From contig NC_134520.1 in assembly GCF_027942865.1 (NCBI RefSeq), positions 5,963,501 through 6,027,500 of the forward strand: 64,000 bases of DNA. Direction: 5' to 3'. The notes beneath the pieces were generated by a model. It saw only the letters and a list, made by a program, of their open reading frames with translations. It did not search any database and was not told the DNA's origin. The position numbers and the translations under genes are program-made. How positions within the stretch are numbered: position 1 is the stretch's first letter; each line of letters starts with the position of its first letter. This DNA is from Odontesthes bonariensis (taxonomy: Eukaryota > Chordata > Actinopteri > Atheriniformes > Atherinopsidae). Positions 49,101 through 58,612 of this stretch are shown one piece after another.

Positions 49101-51730
49101 GAATCACCATCCCAAGCCAGCAGCGCAGTGCAACACTAATTTTGATTACAATGTGGGAAAGTGCTTTAAGACGACATTTTTACATGCCTGAGGAAATCTT
49201 CACGGAAAATTAGTTACATCATATCAGATGAATCAAATTAGTTAATCAAATTAGTTTTATTACATTATACACCTGAATTATGTAATCATAATGTTAGGTT
49301 AATGGAAAACTCCATTACTGATACCACACAGCACTAGTTTTGTTGCTCTTGTCACTAAAAAGCACACTCATTGTGAACCAGTGCTAAACTTGCTGGCACA
49401 AGTCATCATTATTTTTCATGTGTACACCCAACCTCAACATGACCAAGTTTAGAGTCAAACACCTGAATGAGTGACTGTGTTATTCCATTCTCTGGAAATT
49501 ACATTACTTAAATGTATCCCACAGATAATAAACATTTTGATCATTTACTGCTGTCCTGCTCAAACATATTTTAGTATGCAGACAGTGGTGACTCAGGCCA
49601 CACCACATGTTTATATGTCATATATAAATACAAATATATTTACACATATTTATAAAGTACATGTATTTTATCTATGGACAGTGTGAAGCTTGCTCATGCT
49701 ACCTTTTCAGCTCCACAGAAACTTATGTGTATGACTTTATATTTAGCACATGAGAGGGGCAGCAGTATTTTTTTACAGCCATTTACAGAAATGTTTAATT
49801 GATTTACCCACAAAATTTTTCTTTTTTTAAAAGAGAAATCAACCTCCTAATCTACTACAGATAATCTAGATACGTTTAGAAACAGACTGTTGTGTTTTAC
49901 TGTAAGAGAACAACAAATGTTATAGTTTTCACAGCTGTCAACAGGGACAGTGGTGTGTTTTTGACAGTGGGTTGCTACGATGCATTTTTTGTCCCAAAAA
50001 AATTCTCTTGATAATAACTGCAGTGTGATCGAAACTTGAAGGAAAATGCTAAAAGACTGACATTTAGGACCCGCCATTTGAACCTGTTAATGGCCCAGCC
50101 TGGCCTGACTGGGTTAACACAATAAAGACTGAACAGGGAGCACCATCCTTGTTACGTGAGGTGGGAGAGACTAGGCGCTCCAGCAGCTCCTTTTGTTTTC
50201 CTGCAAAGGAGGAAATGGCCGCATTCCTCACATTACCATGTGCATGGGCTCTGGCTGAGCCTCCCGTCTGTTGTTTTACTGAGGATGTCAGGAGGCCAGC
50301 CATCACCAACTGACATTTTCTTTTAATGGGGGGGTTTCTCCAATGAATGAACTACTGTAACATAAAACCTCTTCTTTAGTAGACAATAGCTATAAGCGAT
50401 TTGTGAGTCTAAAAAAAGTTACCTGAATTTTCAGAGGAGCTTTGAATTAACTTCCAATGTGTGGAGACTCAAGACTAAATACGCAGATCAAAATATTCTC
50501 TTTAGATGAACTATATCAGTTCTAGGTGATTTCTAAAAATCAGAAATCAGAGACATCTTGTCATCATTTGCTTTCTCACAGTATTAAAGTGCTCAGCAAT
50601 CACCAGTTTCCATTATTGGGGGCCACGAGACAACGGGAGGTGGAAAAACTTTTTTCGAAAGTCTCACTTGCTGAAGGTCTAGGAAAAAGGGTCCCTTGCA
50701 CCTGGTGACACAAGAAATTCCTCATATCATCATAAAAGTAAACATGTGACACTAAACAAGTGAGGAACTCTAAACAGGGCTACGCTTGTGGATGATGCTG
50801 TTTACAGATAAAGCAAAGACACATTTTCATGATTGCTCCATGGACTCTTTTATGTTCTATTTTTTTTTTCTAACTTCATTAAATTCTAGAATCAGTGAAT
50901 TGCTCTCAGCACTACAAGTTTGACTCTCATTTCACCTACTACATCAATGAAAAAGAAAGCTCTCTTGAAATATTAGTATATTGCTAAAAAAGTGTTTTAT
51001 TGCATAAAACAGTTTTTTCGTATTAAAGTGTTTCTTCACTTTCAACCCTCCACTGTAAGCAAATATGACTCCATTCATGTGCTGCACTTCCTGCTGCACT
51101 TCCTTACATCTGTCTTTAGGTATACGAGCAGATGAGAGCAGATATAGTGGCATATAAAATGTTGAATCTGTTAGCAGTTAAAACTTCTCTTGTGCCAAAT
51201 CTGTGACTAATTTGGGTTTTTAGTTTGGCTTAAATTGTAATCAAATCAATTTAATTAAAATCTTTTAATCATAATTTCATGGGTGGTTAGTTCCTTAGCT
51301 CTGATTTGACCCTCAGACAGGAGATCTGCCACAAAAAAAGTTAAAAACTGTTAGAAAATAAACTGTTAAGCTTTTCCTGATGTGAGAGCATGTTGAAGGA
51401 TTGGTTTATTTTAGGTTAGACAACAACTAGTTAGGTTTAGGGCAAGATGAAACTTGTCAGGGGATCTTTATCTATAATTACAGTAATAAACAGTGACAGT
51501 TATGGATGGTTGTGGTTAAACATCACATTTATTATTTATTGCAGTTATAAGGTACATAATCACAGAGAAACTAATATAATGAAATTAATGAAATTAATGA
51601 ATGAAATAATGAAAATAGACAAGAAATTAATTTCCCTTGAATTTGAGAGTTGGTCTCAATTAATTTATCAAACAGGAACAGAGAAAGAATTTCCGAATGA
51701 ACTAATGGCTGCTCATGAAACTATGCACAA
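46146..51730. other. Intergenic region with weak repeat remnants
   Basis: About 47945-48175 carries two fish repeat pieces: a TTAGCCTAGCTTAACACAAA stretch and an ACTTGGAAGTTGGAATTTTT stretch. About 48900-48945 has GTGGCGGTCTGACACTGATT and CCCCGGGCGAAACCCGG, resembling a hAT terminus. No exon could be supported, including the frame at 50064-50309. Confidence 0.4.
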
Positions 51731-51743
51731 TGGTACCTAGGCC

Positions 51744-52658
51744 TAGCCTAGCAAGCCAGACCCGTACAGCAAAAAGCTGTACAGGGGTCTAGTGACGCTG
51801 GATAGCAGTGTGGGCGGGATAAACGGTTGTCTGTTAAAGGTGGGGTATGAGATCTTGGAAAAACGGTTCCTGCAAGCTATATTTTTGAAAATACACAACC
51901 TTACCTCTCCCTTCAGCCCACCCCTCGAAACCACGCCTTCAAAACACATGAACGAGTCATGAGTCTGTGAACGCGCAGGGGGGAGGGGGGCTGACGGTTG
52001 ATTGGCATGTCAGAATCCAATAGAAGTAACTCTCATCATTACTTCTATTGGTCAGACATTTCTTCTTGCTACACCCTCTACAATGGACTAAAATATTATT
52101 TTTTTTCCAAACATTCTATTTTAGTGGGTGCAATGGGGTCGTGAGGAGGTTTTCAGACAATATGATAAAAAATGCTCCAGAAAACATCTCATACCCCACC
52201 TTTAAGTTGCCTCTGCACTCAACGCCACGCAATAGGATGGCGCAACAACCAATCAGAGCGTCGTCCCACCAACGGAGCAAGCTGGTAAATTAAACTTTTA
52301 CCGAATCCGGTGAGCAAAACTCCGAAAACGTCCTTTTTTTTCAAGAAAAACTTAAGTGCAGTTATCTGTTCGTCTTGCAAAGAAAAATGTATATTTAAAT
52401 CTTCTAGAGTCGCTGCCAAAGCCAACTCGAAAGACTGTTCGCTGGGCGCAGCCATTGTTTACCTCTCTCTGGAACTACACACTGAAACGTAGCACCTCTG
52501 TCGTCACTAGGTAGCCCGGCCTCCGACCCCGCTCCTCACGATTTGATTGGCCTGATTAAGTTTCGATTTTCAGCCTTGCAAAACGACCACAAGTGACTAG
52601 ACTAGCCCGGGAGCAAATTCAATTTGCGGTCGCTAGGGGCGTCTAGATTTCTAGGCTA
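51744..52658 (-). mobile_element. DNA transposon with 9-bp duplication carrying a RecQ-like helicase first exon (copy 1)
   Basis: The ends TAGCCTAG and CTAGGCTA are inverted; ACCTAGGCC flanks both sides exactly (51735-51743 and 52659-52667). In the minus orientation a 203-base leader precedes an ATG at 52455. The frame reads MAAPSEQSFELALAATLEDL, then a Q-motif-like LQDEQITALKFFLKKKD, the Walker A TGFGKS and LIYQLAPL, after which a possible GTGGG donor follows. A separate TTAA element (51838-52201) is inserted in the other half. Without it the unit is about 547 bp. No transposase is visible. The helicase resemblance is from motifs; the superfamily is unassigned (9-bp duplications are seen in Mutator-like elements). 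Confidence 0.72.
51838..52201. mobile_element. 364-bp TTAA-flanked MITE, family B copy 2, nested
   Basis: AGGTGGGGTATGAGATC at the left and ATCTCATACCCCACCT at the right are bounded by TTAA (51834-51837, 52202-52205). Interior similarity to 26235-26797 (GAAAATACACA near the left end, AAAATGCTCCAGAAAA near the right) shows the same family. Copy 2 has nearly perfect terminal repeats, suggesting it is younger or less eroded. Confidence 0.87.
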
Positions 52659-52667
52659 ACCTAGGCC

Positions 52668-53234
52668 CAGATAAGGTGAACATAAGGGCTTAACTTCTTA
52701 TGCAAGTAGCAATTTTGTTTTACAAACCTGGTAACTGTACAGAATACTGGATCATCTCCAATTGATTTAAAATCCACAACTGAGCAGCGCAAAAAATTGT
52801 CAAGATAATCTGCAATCCTCTTTAATGTCTGTTTACCCATTCATGGTCCGTGCATGCACAGAAAGTACATATATACCCCAACCACAGAGAAATCCAATGA
52901 TATATTATTGTATATTACATATATAACATTCCTGTTGATCAAACCATCATAAGTTTTACACCACACCATATAAATGTTTCTTTTGACAATTTACTTCACT
53001 GAAAAAGAAAGTAGAATAAAGCCCAATTTCATCATGAGCTCCTTCATATTCAACTTCGTCAGTGTATAACTACATCACTTTACATCATTCTTTGCTCCCA
53101 ACACAAATACAACAGCCACTTCATTACACGGGCACTTGAGTGCAACTAAATACTCTTTTAGAGAATTTGATGTTTTTTAAGAACTTTTTATGCCTAAGGT
53201 GACTGCTGCAGGTTGCTTAACAATAAAGTCTTCC
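52668..53234. other. Intergenic, nothing recognised
   Basis: No gene or repeat family was recognised here. Confidence 0.4.
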
Positions 53235-53236
53235 TA

Positions 53237-53606
53237 CCCAGATAGCATGCGGATGTGGGCCACTTGAGGCAACGATCCGGCACTGTAGGCATTCTTCTGG
53301 CCCGGACAAAACAGATGTGAGCCTAAAGTGGCCCATGTAGTAAATGCTATATTTGGGCCAAATATAACAAAACGGATACGGCCCAGCTTTGGCTGATATA
53401 TGGCAAGTTAGCAACAACTAATCCGGATGTGAGCCTAAAGTGGCCCACAAATGAAGAAACATACTTGGCCCACCTTTGTTGAAACAAATTTGGGCCAGTT
53501 TTGGCTGAAATATGGCAAATAAGCAAAGAGTAATCCGGATGTGAGCCAAAAGTGGCCCACATATAATTGGCCCACCTTTGTTGAAACTATGGGTAAAAGT
53601 ACAAAT
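53237..53606 (-). mobile_element. GGCCCA-rich tandem-repeat element, minus orientation
   Basis: It starts CCCAGATAGCATGCGGATGT and contains repeating units of about 100 bases built around GAGCCTAAAGTGGCCCA, GGCCCACCTTTGTTGAAAC and TTGGCTGAAATATGGCAA. It ends near ACTATGGGTAAAAGT. The same sequence occurs inverted at 57537-58612. Open frames across it (rich in CHISAK and VGHFRLTSG) are repeat artefacts. Confidence 0.75.
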
Positions 53607-54086
53607 TGATGTAAAACTGATTGTAAAGACAACCCATGGAGTTGTTTGATATGGGATGGTAATTGTGAGTATTTTCAACACATTTGCATTTGAATTAATT
53701 GAAGTCAACCTGCTTGAAACTTTAATGACTCAAAAAAAACTCAACAGAAAATGTCGAGTCACGTTACACATTTCTTTACTTTTGAGAATCATCAAAACCC
53801 ATCTTCATTAAAGGTACTGGGCTGTCACACTCAAATGTCACATCCTGCTTTATATTTAACATACGAAACAGTAGAATGACAGACACTGTCATGTAACAAG
53901 TACTAGAGGTAATTTGCTGACCATCAGCAGCCACTCTCAGCAGGAAGTTAGTTACAAAACCAAATAAAGGCCAAGCTAGTAACAGCTTTATAGCCAAGAG
54001 GAAACATCAAGTGAAGAAGGTCAATTTTGAGTTTACCAGAGTCTGTTTTGTTTGAAGAGAACTCTTCCCCCACTCCTTGAGTCCCA

Positions 54087-54300
54087 TCCCAGATAGCAAA
54101 ACTCTTTTGGCCCGTATCCGGCCCACACCTGACATGTTCATCCGGCCCACATACGGCATGGAATGATGGCACTTGGGCGGTCCGCTCACGTTTGCCAGAA
54201 GTGGGCCACAACCAAGCCATCACAATGCCAGATGTCAGCCAAAATAAACCAGCACTCAACCGGATGTGGGCCACTGTACACTTCAATTCTGGCCAGAACT
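54087..54300 (-). repeat. Related GGCCCA-rich element end, diverged
   Basis: This begins CCCAGATAGCAAAACTCTTT and carries CCGGCCCACA and CCGGATGTGGGCCACTG, sharing the CCCAGATAGCA start and CCGGATGTGGGCC units with the element at 53237-53606. It is probably a second family member. Confidence 0.5.
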
Positions 54301-55089
54301 GGTTTACACACTATAACCTTGACTAACCTGCACATTTGGGGAGTCACAACCATAATAAAATGGTATGTCAAATATGAAAACACAGAATGGTCTCAATTTG
54401 TGGCTACATGCCATTATGGTAACCCCAGATACCGTTTGAATGGTGGCATGCAGTGGGACTCATCTTGGGGTCCAAGATGAGGAAACTGAAGAAATGACCA
54501 AACACGAGAAATGGGTGTGATTTTTATTTTATTTTAAAACATAATGGCAAAAAAAAAAAGGAAAAAGAGTTGGCGACCTACAAAAATCCAAATCCGTCTT
54601 CCGTCCCTTTAAGAAATACACAAAAGAACAAATTTAGTATATTCAGTATATGGTGGCAGTGAAGTGCAAAACACAGAACCTCATCAGGATAAACAAAAAA
54701 GGCTGAGTGAAATGATATAAAGTTATTATAATATTGTGTTGATGCCTTACAAAACTTCAAAACCTAGTCTGTTTTTAATTACAATTAATCTGAAGCTAAA
54801 CCCAATATCTGCTTGCTCAACCTCATTCTGTTCAGACAATGAAAGTTGGGTAACAGACAATGTGAACTGGAGTAAAGCGGCTTCAAACACTCAGACAAAC
54901 TTCACATTTAAGTTACAGTAATAACTCATGTTTATGTTAAAGGTGATTTTTTTGCTTTTGATATTTTGGAAGATATTGAAATTAAACTCAGGAGCTGCAC
55001 ACACCCCGCACACATGCTGGCAGCTTCATCTTGATTTCTGCTGTTGACCAGCATCACATATTGCAAAATAGGTATCGTAGCCGACTTAC

Positions 55090-57339
55090 GTGCGTGCTGT
55101 GAGGAACGCCTTCTCTCCTCCCACCATCCCGGTCTCCGGCTAGATGAAGCCACCTTTTTATGTAGGCCTCCACCTCCTGGTCAGTGGCAGTGGCCGTTAG
55201 TTGGTTGTTTCTGACCGTTCCTAAAAATTGAGAAAACAGTAAAGTTTTTGATAGATTACACACAATGGTGAGAAATGCATGGCATGCTATATCCTGCCCA
55301 TAGCTGGGCAGCAATGATGAATGTAGTTTGAAAACAGTTTAGCCATGCCCATGACCAGCCCATTACTAACATTGGAGGAAAACTGCCCTTCACCTGATGA
55401 ACTGATTGATTAATCAACAATCAATGCCATTATATTGCAACAGAATAGAATATTGTCTGCTACCACACTGATGCATAATCATCCACATATTGATAAAGCG
55501 ATTATGATTAATTTCAGCACCCCTAGCAACTACTCAGAATCATGAAAGAAAAGGAAAACCCTAACCCAGTCATAAAACGCATCACAATGAAATATAACAC
55601 AATTAACACTTACCAGTAATGACATCTTTTATTTGGAGGCTGTGGAAAGCCGTTTTTCCATTTACGCCCCGCCAGTTGAGCTGCTTGGCCAGCAGTATCT
55701 CATGATTCTCCAGACCGCATCTTTAATGTGAACCCCACCGATGACACTCAAAGTAGTAATCTCAGGGGGGAAAAAAAGAGAAAAAAAGGCAGTATTAGTA
55801 CCACAGTTTTAGAGAAAATGTTTAGACTAAATAATCAATTTCAGTAAGTGAAATCAGTGTACTGTGGTTTCTTTATTTTTCACCCGAGGTGTCCCAACTG
55901 AGCTTCATTTTTGCTGCGCATGAGGAGTTTTGTTACCCACAGATGTACAAACCATACACCCCTTACTTTAGAACAGTCCTCAACATCTCTGTACAGTTAC
56001 AGTTCAATCGGATTGTTTTTTGATAAGGTTTCGATATTGCTTAATCATAACCGAACAGAAAAAAAGTTCCCGTACACGTCGTGCATCAATAACATAGCAT
56101 GCTAAGCTAACACAACGAAAGTCCTCGGTCGCAAAAACAAAAGAAAGCAAACCCTCCAGTCCCAGCGGTCTGGGAACAACTTCAGACTCATACTAATGAA
56201 CATAGAACAAGCAGTGTTTCTTTTTGAAAAATGGCATCAACCTCATTCGTCGTGGCTGTATTTTGGTCGCAGCATCAAGCTTACAGCACTACGGTCGTTT
56301 TGAAAAGTAATTACATTTCAACTATAGCCAATTTCAGCCAACCCTATCTGAAGAGGTACAATGCTACTTGTAGACACAGCAGGTTTGTATAGTAGAACTA
56401 CCAGGATTTTTCTGCCTACCTAGAAGTACCAGAGAGGGGTCATTTGACCCGGCGGCTTTTACCGAATACACTAATCACTCATTTTGTTATGGTAATGAGG
56501 CTGTTAGGGGCCGTGTGTGGGGTGAGGGGTGAGGGGGTCACACCTTACAGTGGTAACAGCCAAGACAAACAGGGACAGACAGCTTCTTCCCAAGGGCTGT
56601 CAGCCTCCAAAATCACCACAGGTAAATAGCAACTTGCATGAAGATATCAGCAGCAAAGACAGATAGCACAGTTTGGCGGACAGTGTGTTACAGTTTTTCT
56701 CCATTGGTTTGGCTCATTTCTTGAAACTGAGATGTCATTCTCAAAACATGGACAAATCCCAAAACTAATTTGCAGTTCCTCACAACAGAATGGCATTTAT
56801 CATTGCTTTCATCAAATTTCAAATGCTTTTGTACATGTCTCAATCATTTAGTACATCCTTGCAAATGGCTATGTACAAGTATCCTACAGTTAACACAATC
56901 AGCTTACATTTAGTACAATTTTCAAATGAATGTACCTTGCTGATCTATCCCAATTGGTTATCTATCGCAATTGTTAGATGGATAAATACCAGTGCATGTG
57001 GACTACTGCTTCATTTCCCTCAAGAATTTTGTGGTGAAAGAAGCTCCTCTCCAAGGAACGAAGATGCAGAGATACAGTACTCAACCCACATTTCCACAAC
57101 AAAAGGAGTGTCCGCAGGGGGTCCAAAGGGTCAAATGACCCTCTTGTGGGTCTTTTAGGTAAAAAGGTCAATTGACCCCTCCGTGGTAGTTCTAGTGTTA
57201 AGAGAAACAAAGCTAACACATCTCATACATAAAATTAAATAAGCTGAGCCGAACTTACCTTCAACTTTTCTGTGGATCCCAGTAGGCTGAATGCGGCCAG
57301 TTTCTTCTGCAAGGTAGCTGGGTCACGATGAAGTGCTGC
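55090..57339 (-). pseudogene. DUF4806-type domain gene remnant with frame break
   Basis: Three exon-like pieces are visible. 57339-57259 reads AALHRDPATLQKKLAAFSLL, ending at a GTAAG donor. 55760-55614 reads ITTLSVIGGVHIKDAVWRIM, then shifts frame to EILLAKQLNWRGVNGKTAFH and SLQIKDVIT. 55220-55090 reads TVRNNQLTATATDQEVEAYI then KRWLHLAGDRDGGRREG, and ends at a donor. The order and the WRGVNGKTAF and NQLTATAT signatures match the DUF4806 domain, often multi-copy in fish and of unknown function. The frameshift near 55709-55715 and the lack of upstream exons indicate a pseudogene, unless an unusual splice repairs it. It lies between inverted copies of the GGCCCA-rich element. Confidence 0.65.
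56420..57197. mobile_element. Non-autonomous piggyBac-like element inside the DUF4806 remnant
   Basis: The left end, CTAGAAGTACCAGAGAGGGG, and the reverse complement of the right end, CACTAGAACTACCACGGAGG, are similar inverted repeats, each followed by a GTCA..TGACC motif. TTAA follows the right end (57198-57201); no TTAA is preserved at the left. It lies in the intron-like gap between the first two DUF4806 pieces. No transposase was recognised. Confidence 0.5.
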
Positions 57340-57536
57340 CTCAGCCAATCAGAGTGGCGTTGACCGATTCAAATGTTAACGGTTGTGTTCCAAACACCCC
57401 CGCAAATTTGGAACAAATCACACCAAGGGGGCGTGGTAGTGAAAAAAAAACAACAGTCTAACTTCTCTTCAGGTAAAACTTGCAGTTTTTTTTGTGGAAT
57501 AAGAGTGGGTTTGCCCAGCTCACAGTAAACCCACTT

Positions 57537-58612
57537 TTACCCATAGTTTCAACAAAGGTGGGCCAAGTTTATATGTGGGCCACTTTAGGCTCACAACCGG
57601 ATTACTCTTTTCTTACTTGCCATATTTCGGCCAAAACTGGCCATGTTTCAACAAAGGTGGGCCAAGTGTGTTTCTTTATATGTGGGCCACTTTAGGCTTA
57701 CTTAGATTACTTGATGCTCACTTGCCGTATTTCGGTCAAAACTGGCCCAAATATGTTTCAACAAAGGTGGGCCAAGTGTGTTTCTTCATTTGTGGGCCAC
57801 TTTAGGCTCACACCCGGATTAGTCGTTGCTAACTTGCCATATATCAGCCAAAGCTGGGCCGTATCCGTTTTGTAATATTTGGCCCAAATGTAGCATTGAC
57901 TACATGGGCCACTTTAGGCTCACATCTGTTTTGTCCGGGCCAGAAGAATGCCTACAGTGCCGGATCGTTGCCTCAAGTGGCCCACATCTAGCCTGGCGAC
58001 GCCATCCTACGTACTTCCGCCCAAAGATTTTGGCTCCGCACATAGTCTGGCCAAATCCCCCTACCTCGGTTCGCTCAGTGTTTTGCCAATCAGCAAACAG
58101 TTGCGAGTGGTGACGCAGAACTCACGCGCAGAGTCCATTGTAGTCCATATAATTGTAGTTCAACCGCAGCGGAAATAAACATGGCGACGGAAGAACGCTA
58201 GAAGCTATCCATGAAGTTGTCTCAACTCTGGAGATCATTACACAATTAAAACGAGAGCAAGAGGAATGCCTCGTCAATTTTGTTAGTGGCAAGGATGTCG
58301 TAGCTCTCCTTCCAACTGGCTTTGGGAAAAGTTTGATTTATCAAATGGTACCGGTATAATGAAAGCGGATGTGGGAAGCGTGATTCGCGAGCTAGAGCCT
58401 CGCGAGAGTAAGCATGAACCTCGGCGCATAACCAACGTCATTTCTAAACATTATGATTGGTTAAGGGAACTCCGTTACTCCAATGAATTTAAGTTGCTGG
58501 GTAAGGTCCCGCCCTCCATGGAAACGGATTCCTCTTGGGTTTTCCCAGACTGTTTGACAGAGTCAACAGTCGGCTTTCGCCCAGGCTAGCCCACATCCGC
58601 ATGCTATCTGGG
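57537..58612 (+). mobile_element. GGCCCA-rich tandem-repeat element, plus orientation, interrupted
   Basis: It starts near TTTTACCCATAGTTTCAACA and has three tandem units beginning TTTCAACAAAGGTGGGCC at about 57546, 57645 and 57755 (spacing about 99-110). It continues to CAAGTGGCCCACATC at 57988, is interrupted by the helicase-bearing element 57989-58588, and resumes to end in GCATGCTATCTGGG at 58612. It is the inverted counterpart of 53237-53606. Confidence 0.75.
57989..58588 (+). mobile_element. DNA transposon with 9-bp duplication carrying a RecQ-like helicase first exon (copy 2)
   Basis: The ends TAGCCTGG and CCAGGCTA are inverted, with exact GCCCACATC duplications (57980-57988 and 58589-58597) made inside the GGCCCA-rich element. 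A 192-base leader precedes ATG at 58181. The first codons shift frame near 58200. The frame then reads EAIHEVVSTLEIITQLKREQ, EECLVNFVSGKDVVALLPTG, FGKSLIYQMVP, which are the Q-motif and Walker A (TGFGKS) region of a RecQ-type helicase. The coding match ends near 58350. The rest (to 58588) is non-coding. The layout (ends, leader length, helicase start) parallels copy 1 although the sequences differ. Confidence 0.72.

Noticed and set aside
50064..50309. 81-codon frame resembling an exon (RNAAISSFAGKQKELLERL)
   Set aside because: Composition is plausible, but there is no family match I recognise, no convincing splice partners and no neighbouring exons.
53217..57805. Cluster of open frames with repeated CHISAK and VGHFRLTSG peptides
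   Set aside because: All lie in the GGCCCA-rich tandem-repeat elements and read in several frames alike.
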